A stretch of 64,000 nt of DNA. Origin: a virus. Below the pieces are notes generated by a model. The model was not told where the DNA came from, ran no database searches, and was given only the letters and a program-made list of their open reading frames with translations. The DNA lies in the IMG/VR virus record IMGVR_UViG_3300005337_000019, positions 1 through 64,000 of that record. The stretch is one strand, 5' to 3'. Each line of letters starts with the position of its first letter. Positions within the stretch are counted from its first letter, which is position 1. The position numbers were made by a program, and so were the translations under genes. Shown piece by piece: positions 46,527 to 55,637 of this stretch.

Positions 46527-46939
46527 AGGCGCTCGTTGCCTACTACTTTGGCGCCCCGCTCGACGATGCTGGCAAGCGGACAGCGCCCGGCAAGAGCGCA
46601 TGTGATCTTTGCAAAAGCCAGGGCCTCCAGGCGGGGCTTCCGATCAAGAGGGACCCCGCCGAACAGGTTTGTCTCGCGAACCGCGCGGCAGGGCCGGGCG
46701 GCTGCGTCAATCCGGAGCCGACGATCCATTACCGCCTCGCGGGGTTGTGGCGCGTCTTCGGACTCGTGCAGGGCGATTACCGGCCCGATGGTCTGACCGG
46801 ACGGTGGCAACGACCGTCCTGGGATGCCATCGAGACCATGGTCGTCGGCTGTGGCGAGCCGTGGGACGACATCACGATCTCGCGCATTTGGGCGTGGCTC
46901 GACGGCTTCGAATCTCGGTTGCCGAAGCCGAAGAAGTGA
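46107..46939 (+). CDS. tail assembly chaperone, -1 frameshift product (gpGT analogue)
   Basis: Ribosomes slipping back one base at G-GGA-AAC (46517-46523) bypass the TAG at 46524 and continue as GKLEALVAYYFGAPLDD to the stop at 46939, giving about 277 residues. The extension has CDLCKSQGL and further Cys (VCLANRAAGPGGC), probably a zinc site, and a helical end (ISRIWAWLDGFESRL). A GGCGC/GCGCC stem starting ~4 bases downstream may stimulate slipping. The extension has no convincing start of its own, which supports frameshifting. Confidence 0.85.
46517..46523 (+). other. -1 programmed frameshift site
   Basis: Heptamer GGGAAAC in the frame G GGA AAC, of the X-XXY-YYZ type and almost identical to lambda's GGGAAAG, one codon before the 0-frame stop. 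Confidence 0.85.
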
Positions 46940-46951
46940 AGGAGCCGCGCC

Positions 46952-47347
46952 ATGAAGAAGACGATCGCCACCTTCGCGATGTGCATCGCCGGTGCCCTTG
47001 CCGCGCTTTTGTGCGCGCAGGAGGCGCCGGCGCCCGCGCGTGTCGTCGTCCCGCTGTCGAGTGCCAAGCGCGCATGCACCTTCGCGCGCGGTGCGCGCTC
47101 CGTCTTTTACGAACGGCTGTATGTCGTGGCGAAGAAGGAAGTGCCCGCCGGCGAGCCGGATGAGTGGTGGGGCATCTTCCCCGACCGCAAACAATCTCGT
47201 GATGCGAACGGCCTCCTGCGCGCGGTGAATGTGCCCGCGGCGGAGGTGCTGTTTACCGACCCCCACGACGGTCCGCTTTTTAGTGGGTCGTGCAAATGCC
47301 CGCCGGGGATGTGGACCGGCATTCCAGCAACGAGCGCGGTGCAATAG
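46952..47347 (+). CDS. exported protein in the tail operon, 131 aa
   Basis: GAAGGAG precedes ATG 46952. MKKTIATFAMCIAGALAALLC is a signal sequence; cleavage after AQA-like residues is likely, and a lipobox is uncertain (LAALLC). The mature part contains CTFARGARSVFYERLYVV, EWWGIFPDRKQ and CKCPPGMW. A secreted protein between tail chaperone and tape measure is unusual. It may act in the periplasm during infection, for example blocking superinfection. No family recognised. Confidence 0.7.
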   Translation: MKKTIATFAMCIAGALAALLCAQEAPAPARVVVPLSSAKRACTFARGARSVFYERLYVVAKKEVPAGEPDEWWGIFPDRKQSRDANGLLRAVNVPAAEVLFTDPHDGPLFSGSCKCPPGMWTGIPATSAVQ

Positions 47348-47349
47348 CG

Positions 47350-50300
47350 ATGGACATCGTTCAGGGCGTTCGCATTGAGGTTCAGACGAAGGGTACCGAC
47401 AAGGTCGGCACTCTGAGCCGAAGTGTCGAAACGCTGATCGAAAAAGTCGGTGGCCTGAATAACCTGTCTCTCGCCGGGCTGACCTCCAACTTGAACAGCG
47501 CCGCGCAAGCCGCGGCGAATCTCGTCAAGTCCATCAGCGGAACCGCAGTGACGCAACAGACCGCGCAGATGGGCCGCTCCGTCACGGCGGCCGCCGAAAC
47601 GAGCTCGCGTGCCGTGGATCGCGCCGCGGCGCAGCAGGAACGTGCCGCCAAACGCGCCGCCGACACGCAGGCGCGGGAAGCGAAGCGCGCGGCCGACGCT
47701 GCTGAGCGCGAGCAGAAGCGGGCGACGGACGCCGCCGAGCGCGAGCAGAAGCGACTCACCGATGCGGCGGAACGGGAGCACCGCCGCATGACGGCGGCTG
47801 TTGAACGCGAGGCGCGCAAGCGCCAGGCGGCCATCGAGCGCGAGGCCCGCGCCGAAGAGCGCGAGATGATGAACCTCGCCACGCGCGCCGCGCGAGGAGT
47901 GCAGCGCAACTTTGCGCTCGGCAAGCTCACGGACGGGCAAACGTCGACGCTCGGCAGCCTCGGTCTCTCGGCCTCCAGTCTTGCCGGGATGGCGACGAAA
48001 GACGCGGCGAAGGCCATCAACGAAGCGTTGGGCAACATCCCGGACAAAGCGGAACGCACGCGCATGGCGTTTCAGCTCATGGGGCAGGCCGCGCAGTCGG
48101 CGACGCCGCAGATCAATTCCCTGAGCGGCGGCCTGATCGTCCTCCTACAGTCCTTCATGAAGGGCGGCACGAGCGGCATGTCGGCGGCGCTCGGCGCGCT
48201 GATCAACCCGTTGACGATCATCCTTGCCCTCGTCTTCGCCGTGACGGCCGCGTTCCGGATTCTCGTCAACGTCATCTCCATGGTCGCGAGCGCGATGTAC
48301 GAGGCCGGGAAGACGGGGCTCGAGTACAACGCGTTTCTCCTTGAAGCGAAGCTCGGCATCGGCTCGCTGCTGATGACCTACGGCCGATGGATCGACGGGC
48401 AGGGGCGCGTTATCGATTCGTCCCGCGCCTTTGTGCGCGCGCAGCAGTTGTCGGTGCAGGTGCTCGAGCAGGCCCGCATCGCCGCGCTGGAGACCACCGC
48501 CACATTCCCGGAAATGGTGAGAGGGCTTCAAGAGGGCATGGGTCCGGCCCTGCAGGCCGGCTTCAACCCGACGCAGGTGGTGAGGTTCACGCAGGCGATG
48601 ACGCAGGCCGCCGGCGCGATCGGCATGCCGTTCGAACAGCTCGGCCAAGAAATCCGCGGCGTGTTCGAATTCGACTTCTCCAAGAACAGCCGCATCAGCC
48701 GCATGCTGTTTCAGGGCATGGGCAAGAGCGCCGAGGAGCTGCGCACGCAGTTCGCGGCGATGAGCTCCGCCGCGCGGTTCGATTTCATCATGGACCGGCT
48801 GAAGGCGTTCAGCCTCGCCGGCGATCAGCTCGCGCGCACGCCCAAGGGCGCGCTGTCGAACCTCAAGGACGCGTATCAGCAGATTCTCGGCGCCGGCACG
48901 GTGAAGCTGACGGACGACTTCACGAAGGCGGTGCTGCGCCTGTCCAACTCGTTCCTGATCGTTGGGAAGAACGGCGAGAAGGCATTCAATCCGTTCCTCA
49001 TCGAGGCGATCAAAAAGACGTACGACAGCGTCGACCGTCTCGGCATGAGGGTGCTCGATCTCGCCGAGGCGTTCTCCGCGCTCGTTCCGTTCGTGTCGTT
49101 GGACTTCAAAGGCGACACCACTTTTGAGCGCCTGTCGGACGCGATCAGCGACGCCACGCACAAGCTGCGCGAATACGCCGAAATCCTGCGCGACATCAGC
49201 AACCACCCGTGGAGCTGGGCGAGCACCGGCGCCACCGCGGGATTGATGGGGATGATGCCGTTCGGCACGCCGCTCGCCGCGCTCATCCTGAAATTGCGCG
49301 GAGCGACGAGCGGCCAATCCGCGAGCGCACGGGTCAGCGAAGAGGACGACTGGCTCAAGGACATCGCCGATCCGAAGGTCGCGAAGTGGATTGCCGAGAA
49401 CAGCACGGAGAACGGAGACCGGCGGTGGATTCGCGAGAACATCTCGTGGCTCAAGCAACTGCGCATTCAGTCCGGCGGGCCGGCGGCAGAAGAAGGTGCC
49501 ATGCCGAACACCGGCAACGTCGACGCCTACTACCTGCAATACGACAAGCCCGACGACGCCGACACGGCCCACAAGATCGAGCAGATGAGGCAGGGTGTCG
49601 AAACGGCGCAGCAGCAGGCCAAGCTCGCGGGTACGGTGAACCAGTACGACCGCGAAAACCTCCAGCTCAAGATCGCGATCGGCAACGCCGACGAGAAGCT
49701 CCTGAAATCGCGCGCCGAAGCCGAGAAGATGGAGGGCTCGGCGAAGCAAAAGACCGAGCTCCTGGCGCTTGCGCAGAAGCAATCGGATGCCGACAAGCTC
49801 GCCGCGCAGAACGCCTACAGCGTGGCGATGGATCGCATCTCGCGCCAGGCGAACGAACAAGTTCGGTCCGCGCAGGCGCAGCTCGAGATCACCCGCATGC
49901 AGATCGGTGCGGCGGGCAAGCTCGATGAGCTCGTGCGCGCGCGCGTAAATCACAACGTGGCGCTTGCGAACATCGAGAACGAGCGTCTGTCGACGCGCGC
50001 CGGCATCGACCCCGGCAACCCGAACAAGGGGCGTCTGGAGAGCCTTGCCGATCAGACCGCGGCGGCGAAGCGCACGGCGGAAAACGTCGCGTACGAGGAA
50101 TCGATCGCGGAGACCACGCGGCAGCAGGAAGAGCAGACGCGCGCGATGAAGTTCTCGGCCGACCAGGCCGAACGGAACCTCAGCCTCGCCCACGCGACCT
50201 TCGATGTGGAGAAGGCGAAGACGGCGGAGATTCTGACGCAGGGCGACGCAGCCCGGCTCGCGATCACGCAGCGCATCGCGGCCGAGACCGAGTACGAGAA

Positions 50301-53142
50301 CAAGCGTCTGGAGATCGAGGAGAACACTCGCAAGGCGATCGCCGAGCAGCAGGCCCTCATCAAAAGCTCCGAGCGGCGCATCGAACTGCACGTTGCGCTA
50401 CCGGAAGACACGCAGGCGATCCAGCGCGCGACCGATCGCATCAAGGAAATCACGCGCAAGGGCACCGCGGAGATCGAGACCGAGCGCGTGAACCGCGACA
50501 CGAAAATCATGCAGGTCTACGCCGAGATGCAGAAGACGATGCGCACCTCTCGGCAGCAGACCGAAGAGGCGCGCGCCGCGCAGGTGGCCGGCGATGAGGC
50601 GGAACGTGGCCTCGAAATCGCGCGCGCCACGCTCGATGTCGAGAGGGCGCGGTCGGCCGAGATCATGACGCAGGCCAACGCCTCACGCATGGCGAGCGCC
50701 GAGCGTCTCGTCGCCGAGCAGGAGTTCGAATCGAAGCGCATCGCGATCGCCGAGGAAGCAAACAAACAGATCGCCGAACAGCGGTCGATCATCGATACGG
50801 CGACGCAGCGCATCAACGGGAATTTCGACGGGATCGCGGCGACGCCGGCGGACTATCAGGCGTTGGATCGCGCGATCGCGCGCATTCGCGAGATTCAGCG
50901 CAAGGCGAACGCCGACACGCTGAAGGAGCGGCTGCAGCTCAACGCGAATACCACGAACATCGACATCAATGAACAGCGCAACCGGCAGGAGGCCCTCAAC
51001 ACGCTCCGCGGCGATTCGTACGCCATCGAGCTCGCCGAGAAGATCATCCATGAGCGGGCGAAGGGCACGATCGAAGGCGCCGAGGCGGCGCGCTCTGCGG
51101 CGCACCTGCTGCGCATCTACCTCGACACGCTCGATCTGATCGAGGACCACTGGAAGAACGTCGCTCAATCCATGGCGGACTCGGTCACCTCGGCATTCGA
51201 AACGATGCTGCGCGGCGGCAAGCTGGCGGACGTGGCGAAGGCCATCGGAGAGGTTTGGCAAAAGAACGCGCTGGGCGACATCAGTGAATGGCTGAAGAAC
51301 TGGGCCGGCAAGGTGGCGAACGCGGCGAACGGCCGCGACGCCAACGGTAACGTGATCCCGGACGGCTCCCCTGGCGCGAAAGGCTCGCCCGAGCAGAAAC
51401 GCGCGATGGTCAAGCTCGGCGCAGCGCAATCGGTCGGTGCTGGCCTTGCCGGCTATGCCGCGGGGCAGGGCGGCGGAGCTGCGACCGCGTCGGCCGTCGC
51501 CGCGTTCGCATCGGGGCTGATGTCCGGAAACATCTACGTCGCGATCGCTGCCGCGATTGCGTCGCTGATCGGATCGGCGATCGCCGGCGAGCAGAAACGC
51601 GCCAACTACAAATACGGCGTTCCCACCTTCCTCGGAAATGGGCAGGTGGACGTGCAGGGCACGCGCAACATCGAGAAGCCCGAGCGCGACGCGATGATTT
51701 CGAAGTTCCAGAGTCAGTTTAATGACCAGTGGAACGCCTGGGTGAACATCGCGCTCAAGCTGCCGGGCACCAAAATCCCGAAGCTGGACACGGCGTTCAC
51801 GCCGTACTCTCGCGACTATTTCCAACCCGAGGCGTCGCAGAACTTCCTCAAGCACTGGGACGAATACCTCGCCAACACGTTGCCCGACGAGATCGCCGGC
51901 AAGTTCAAAGACGGCCTCCGTGCGTCGTTCATCGACGCGATGGCGACGATGGCCCGAGGTCCTGTAACGGCAGACGTGAAGAAGCTGCTCGGCGCGCAGT
52001 TCGATAAGTTTTGGGCCGAAGCCGACAAACTCGACGCAAACAAGCGGACGCAGTTCTGGAGCGATCTCGCGGACGGTCTCAACGCCTTCGCCAACGCGCA
52101 GCGCCGCCTGAAGAACGTCGGCCTCGCGATGGGCAACCTGTCGGCCGCACGCTTCGACGAGAACGGCAATTTCAAACAGAACGGCGATTCCGACTTCGTC
52201 TCGACGCTCAAGCAAGGCACGCAGGGCATCTTCGATCAGGCGCGCGCAATGGTGAACCTCACGGGTCCGGATCGCGTTGCCGCGTTCAAGCAACTGGGGC
52301 AATCGATCGAACAGGTGACCAAGTCGCTGAGCGACTACATCGCCCACATCGGCGAGGTGCTGCGCAACCTGCGCAACAGCTTCGACGACGCTTACTACCA
52401 GCACAAGCTCTTCATGGCCGGCGAGGTTCAGGACGCGAACGGCAACGTGATCCATCCGGCCGACAAGAACGCGCAAGCGCGGATCATGGAGGAGGAGTAC
52501 AACCGAACCGTCAACAAAATCCAGAACGCGGCATCGCTCGGCCTGAGCGCCGACGAAGTGGAGGCACTGACCAACAAGGCGATGGGCCTGCTCAACGACA
52601 TCTTCATGCTCGACCCGACCGCGAAGGCGGATGCGTGGTGGGCAGATCAGATGGCCGTTCTCGACCGGCTGAGCCAGCAGTCGATTCTCGAGCTCGGTGA
52701 GAGGGCAAAGAGCGCGGTCGACAAGCTCTTGCTGGAGGTGCAGCCGTTCGTCGATTGGTTCAACGGTCTGCCCGTCGATCTGAAGGCCGCGCAGGCCGAG
52801 CTCACCGGGCCGGGAGGAGCGTTCGACGGATTCGCTCAGGCGCTCGAGGACCTGACGAAGCGCATCAACGAAACCTTGCCGGGCGGCGGCACGACGCCGA
52901 GCGGTCCCGGCACTGGCGGCAACGGTCCTGGCGATGGCGGCACCGGCGGCGAAAAGAATCAGGACCTTCGCACTGGGTCCTCTTTCTCGGCATCCTCTGC
53001 GGCGGTGGTCACGTCCGCCGGCGACACGTACAACTTCTACTTTGGAAACGTCTACGGCGTGGATGACCTTCAGGGACAGATCCTCGCCGCGATCGAGTAT
53101 GCGGCCAACAGCAAGCCGCAAATCCTACAGAGGAAATGGTGA
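47350..53142 (+). CDS. tape measure protein
   Basis: ATG 47350, just after the previous stop. At 1930 residues it sets tail length and fills the tube. Residues about 95-170 are a near-perfect Ala/Glu/Arg coiled coil (REAKRAADAAEREQKRATD repeats). A hydrophobic segment at about 283-320 (PLTIILALVFAVTAAFRILV) could enter the host membrane. Long helical regions with many internal repeats continue (DAAERGLEIARATLDVERAR), and a second hydrophobic Ala/Gly-rich region lies near 1360-1410. The C terminus has a Gly/Thr/Pro-rich linker (~1845-1870). Length predicts a long tail. Confidence 0.95.
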   Translation: MDIVQGVRIEVQTKGTDKVGTLSRSVETLIEKVGGLNNLSLAGLTSNLNSAAQAAANLVKSISGTAVTQQTAQMGRSVTAAAETSSRAVDRAAAQQERAAKRAADTQAREAKRAADAAEREQKRATDAAEREQKRLTDAAEREHRRMTAAVEREARKRQAAIEREARAEEREMMNLATRAARGVQRNFALGKLTDGQTSTLGSLGLSASSLAGMATKDAAKAINEALGNIPDKAERTRMAFQLMGQAAQSATPQINSLSGGLIVLLQSFMKGGTSGMSAALGALINPLTIILALVFAVTAAFRILVNVISMVASAMYEAGKTGLEYNAFLLEAKLGIGSLLMTYGRWIDGQGRVIDSSRAFVRAQQLSVQVLEQARIAALETTATFPEMVRGLQEGMGPALQAGFNPTQVVRFTQAMTQAAGAIGMPFEQLGQEIRGVFEFDFSKNSRISRMLFQGMGKSAEELRTQFAAMSSAARFDFIMDRLKAFSLAGDQLARTPKGALSNLKDAYQQILGAGTVKLTDDFTKAVLRLSNSFLIVGKNGEKAFNPFLIEAIKKTYDSVDRLGMRVLDLAEAFSALVPFVSLDFKGDTTFERLSDAISDATHKLREYAEILRDISNHPWSWASTGATAGLMGMMPFGTPLAALILKLRGATSGQSASARVSEEDDWLKDIADPKVAKWIAENSTENGDRRWIRENISWLKQLRIQSGGPAAEEGAMPNTGNVDAYYLQYDKPDDADTAHKIEQMRQGVETAQQQAKLAGTVNQYDRENLQLKIAIGNADEKLLKSRAEAEKMEGSAKQKTELLALAQKQSDADKLAAQNAYSVAMDRISRQANEQVRSAQAQLEITRMQIGAAGKLDELVRARVNHNVALANIENERLSTRAGIDPGNPNKGRLESLADQTAAAKRTAENVAYEESIAETTRQQEEQTRAMKFSADQAERNLSLAHATFDVEKAKTAEILTQGDAARLAITQRIAAETEYENKRLEIEENTRKAIAEQQALIKSSERRIELHVALPEDTQAIQRATDRIKEITRKGTAEIETERVNRDTKIMQVYAEMQKTMRTSRQQTEEARAAQVAGDEAERGLEIARATLDVERARSAEIMTQANASRMASAERLVAEQEFESKRIAIAEEANKQIAEQRSIIDTATQRINGNFDGIAATPADYQALDRAIARIREIQRKANADTLKERLQLNANTTNIDINEQRNRQEALNTLRGDSYAIELAEKIIHERAKGTIEGAEAARSAAHLLRIYLDTLDLIEDHWKNVAQSMADSVTSAFETMLRGGKLADVAKAIGEVWQKNALGDISEWLKNWAGKVANAANGRDANGNVIPDGSPGAKGSPEQKRAMVKLGAAQSVGAGLAGYAAGQGGGAATASAVAAFASGLMSGNIYVAIAAAIASLIGSAIAGEQKRANYKYGVPTFLGNGQVDVQGTRNIEKPERDAMISKFQSQFNDQWNAWVNIALKLPGTKIPKLDTAFTPYSRDYFQPEASQNFLKHWDEYLANTLPDEIAGKFKDGLRASFIDAMATMARGPVTADVKKLLGAQFDKFWAEADKLDANKRTQFWSDLADGLNAFANAQRRLKNVGLAMGNLSAARFDENGNFKQNGDSDFVSTLKQGTQGIFDQARAMVNLTGPDRVAAFKQLGQSIEQVTKSLSDYIAHIGEVLRNLRNSFDDAYYQHKLFMAGEVQDANGNVIHPADKNAQARIMEEEYNRTVNKIQNAASLGLSADEVEALTNKAMGLLNDIFMLDPTAKADAWWADQMAVLDRLSQQSILELGERAKSAVDKLLLEVQPFVDWFNGLPVDLKAAQAELTGPGGAFDGFAQALEDLTKRINETLPGGGTTPSGPGTGGNGPGDGGTGGEKNQDLRTGSSFSASSAAVVTSAGDTYNFYFGNVYGVDDLQGQILAAIEYAANSKPQILQRKW

Positions 53143-53705
53143 TTTCAATGGTGCTACATCTCATCGCCTGGGTCGTCGTTGCGTACGTCACGATGTCGGC
53201 AACCGAGTACGTCTCTCACCGCTGGTTCATGCATCGGCCGATTGCGGCGCGCTGGCCTGCGCTGACGCAATTTCCGCGTCTGCAATGGCTGTGGGGGATC
53301 GTACGGCACGCGTACGCCAGGCACGCCGTGCTGCATCACGGTCGGCACTACGGGCGCTCCTTTGAGCGTTCGGACGACCCTGAAGCGCAGCACACCAGCG
53401 TGGATGTGACCCCCGCCGAGATGCTCGTCGGGCTGGCGCCATTGTGGTTGCCGGTGTTCTTTTTCGTGAGTTGGACGGGCGGCGTGATTCTGGCGATGAC
53501 GTTCGTCGCCCACGGCTTCGCGTGGGGCGTGTTGCATCGCGAAATGCACGAACCGCAAGGCCGTTGGTTTGCCACGACGCGTCTCTATCGGTTCTTTCGC
53601 GGCTACCACGCCGCGCATCACGCGCACGTGAATCGGAACTTCAACGCGATTTTCCCGTTGTTTGACCACCTTTTCGGCACCTACGGAGGGCGCACCGTTG
53701 CGTGA
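53139..53705 (+). CDS. membrane fatty-acid hydroxylase / sterol-desaturase-superfamily di-iron enzyme
   Basis: GTG 53139 overlaps the tape-measure stop (GTGA) with AGAGG five bases before; an ATG one codon earlier is also possible. The histidine-box ladder is complete: HRWFMH (H27-H32), HAVLHH (H62-H67), HREMH (H133-H137) and HAAHH (H157-H161), plus H163. Hydrophobic segments lie at about 4-22, 95-115 and 113-133. NFNAIFPLFDHLFGT is the typical C-terminal phrase. Such enzymes add a hydroxyl or double bond to lipids or carotenoids using iron and oxygen. Its presence inside a tail operon is unusual. Substrate unknown. Confidence 0.9.
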   Translation: MISMVLHLIAWVVVAYVTMSATEYVSHRWFMHRPIAARWPALTQFPRLQWLWGIVRHAYARHAVLHHGRHYGRSFERSDDPEAQHTSVDVTPAEMLVGLAPLWLPVFFFVSWTGGVILAMTFVAHGFAWGVLHREMHEPQGRWFATTRLYRFFRGYHAAHHAHVNRNFNAIFPLFDHLFGTYGGRTVA

Positions 53706-54291
53706 TCTCTCCAACCTTGAGGGGAAGCACACCGCGTCGGAAAACAACGCGCCGGTGTCGCTCGTCGCGATGGAGTTTCCCGGCAACCCCTACTACATGA
53801 CGGACATCGACGCCGACTTCGGCGACGTGTATCTCAACCGCTCGAGCGGCGCGATGCAGCACGTGCCGGCTACGGGGTTCGATCTGTTCCTTCCGACGCC
53901 CGGCCTCAAGGTGCCGACCATCACCCTCTCCGACCAAACTATTCAGGACGACATGACGATCACCATCGCGAATCCGAATCGCGCATGGTTTCAGATCGTG
54001 GGCGCGAACGCATACCGCGATTCCCTCGTCACGGTGTGGCAGGGGCAGCTCGACGTGAGCTCGAGCTCACCTGAGCTCTTCAACTTCACCGAAGGCGGCG
54101 TGCGCCTCTACGTCGGCCGCGTCTCGGGCAATCTGCATGTCACGCGCGAGACGGCGACGATTCTCGTAAAGCCGCACGTCGTGCCGTTCACGGTCACCAT
54201 CCCTTACCGGATTCACGATGCCTCGCAATTCAAACGCCTCCCGCCGGCGAACAAAAAGCTGACGTGGGGATTCACGGTGCGGACGGAGTAG
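53698..54291 (+). CDS. distal tail protein, 197 aa
   Basis: The TTG at 53698 has GGAGGG seven bases upstream and is the best start; it overlaps the previous gene by 8 bases. The protein is beta-rich: VSLVAMEFPGNPYYMTDIDA, then DDMTITIANPNRAWFQIV and TVTIPYRIHDASQF. Its place between tape measure and tail-tip protein suggests a distal tail component of the DUF1833/DUF2163 sort; no diagnostic motif. Confidence 0.6.
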   Translation: MRDLSNLEGKHTASENNAPVSLVAMEFPGNPYYMTDIDADFGDVYLNRSSGAMQHVPATGFDLFLPTPGLKVPTITLSDQTIQDDMTITIANPNRAWFQIVGANAYRDSLVTVWQGQLDVSSSSPELFNFTEGGVRLYVGRVSGNLHVTRETATILVKPHVVPFTVTIPYRIHDASQFKRLPPANKKLTWGFTVRTE

Positions 54292-54297
54292 AGACCG

Positions 54298-55017
54298 ATG
54301 CCGCGCTCCTACATGCCCGCTTTCCCCGACATCCGCGGTCAGAAGTATGAACGGACGCCGATCAGCGAGACGCAGTCATCGCCGCTCGACACCGCCGGTG
54401 ATGTGCACGGCATCACTGGCACCGTCATCTCGTCCGGGACCGATGGCGAGATTCGCCTGCCCGTCATCCGACGCTACCGCTACCGCCTGGGATGGGACCT
54501 TGTGTCCACCGAGCAGGCCGTCGACATCGAATATGCGGCGCTCTACCTCTGCGCGGACGGCACGGGCGTCTGCCCGTTCATTGAATGGGAGGTAACGGAC
54601 GAGAGCGATTATCCGATCGTCGAGTCGGTCGGAAATCCGACGTTCGCGTTTCCGCTGATCCAGCCCGACCTCGATGCCGGAAGCATCATTTTCGTCCACT
54701 GGTGGGAAGTTCGGAGCTTCACGCTCGTCGACTTCGGTGGCGGAGCGATCGATCAAGGGTGGCCCGAACCGGACGGATCGAGTTACGTCGTCACCCAGGA
54801 CGATACGTGGCTCGGAAACATCCCGTCGATGCATGTTCCTGACTGGGCGCCCGACACGATCGGCGGTGCCTACGTGCAAGGTCGGCGGATTCGCATCGTG
54901 ACGACCGAAGCGGGATCGTATGTGCGCGAAAAGACGAAACAGCCCGACCGCTGGTCGGTCAGCGTGACGCTGATCGAAAAGGAGACCGGCATCGCGCCGG
55001 GATACGCGCGCGCATGA
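54298..55017 (+). CDS. tail protein, 239 aa
   Basis: ATG 54298, seven bases after the previous stop. Beta-rich (RYRYRLGWDLVSTEQAVDIE, GSIIFVHWWEVRSFTLVDFG, WSVSVTLIEKETGIAPG). Acidic and aromatic, as distal tail proteins often are. ATGA overlap with the next gene shows coupling. Exact role unknown. Confidence 0.6.
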   Translation: MPRSYMPAFPDIRGQKYERTPISETQSSPLDTAGDVHGITGTVISSGTDGEIRLPVIRRYRYRLGWDLVSTEQAVDIEYAALYLCADGTGVCPFIEWEVTDESDYPIVESVGNPTFAFPLIQPDLDAGSIIFVHWWEVRSFTLVDFGGGAIDQGWPEPDGSSYVVTQDDTWLGNIPSMHVPDWAPDTIGGAYVQGRRIRIVTTEAGSYVREKTKQPDRWSVSVTLIEKETGIAPGYARA

Positions 55018-55637
55018 CGGCTTTCATCGATCTCTCGCCCGACACGCTCGGCGTCGGCAACAAGTACCGCATGGTGCCGTTGTGGGGGCCGAAGTCCGTG
55101 CACTCGCGTGGCGCGCCGCAGTTCACCGGCTTCCGAAAGTTCCGGCGCCCGCGGTTCACGTTCGACCTGGCGTGGACGCAACTCGAAAAGCCGATCGCGC
55201 AGGAGATCGATCGACACGTGCGCGCGCAACTCGCCACGGTGTTCCCGTTTGATTGGTTCGACTGGTATTCGTGGTGGTGGCAGTCGGTCCTCGTTGGCGT
55301 TGGCAACGGCGTCACGGTGCAATGGGTTTTGCCGGCGAAGGACGTAACCGACGTGACCATCTACACCGGCGGCGCAACGCTCGCCGGCGGTGCGAACGAT
55401 CGGCAACTGATCGGCGGCAACATCGAATATCGCATCGGCCCGAACCTCGAGGACGGCGTCACGCTCTTTTCGCCGCCGCCGGCGGGGCGACCGATTTGGG
55501 CGTACTTCCGCGGCCGCCGCCGCTGGAACGTCACGATCGAATCCGACCTGCAGCAGGCGCTCAGCCGCGACCTCGATACCGGTCTCTACTCGGTTCCGAT
55601 GCGCATCATTCAGACGAAACCAACGGTGACCGCATGA
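55014..55637 (+). CDS. tail protein, 207 aa
   Basis: ATGA overlap at 55014. Beta and aromatic-rich (FPFDWFDWYSWWWQSVLVGV), with RFTFDLAWTQLEKPIAQEID and a basic strand GRRRWNVTIESDLQQAL. It ends overlapping the tail-tip gene. Its place suggests a hub-adjacent distal tail component. Confidence 0.6.
   Translation: MTAFIDLSPDTLGVGNKYRMVPLWGPKSVHSRGAPQFTGFRKFRRPRFTFDLAWTQLEKPIAQEIDRHVRAQLATVFPFDWFDWYSWWWQSVLVGVGNGVTVQWVLPAKDVTDVTIYTGGATLAGGANDRQLIGGNIEYRIGPNLEDGVTLFSPPPAGRPIWAYFRGRRRWNVTIESDLQQALSRDLDTGLYSVPMRIIQTKPTVTA

Noticed and set aside
48145-53121. Very long minus-strand open frames (748 and 812 codons) opposite the tape measure gene
   Set aside because: Arg/Val/Leu/His/Glu composition typical of GC-rich antisense frames, no ribosome sites, and the plus-strand protein is clearly real.
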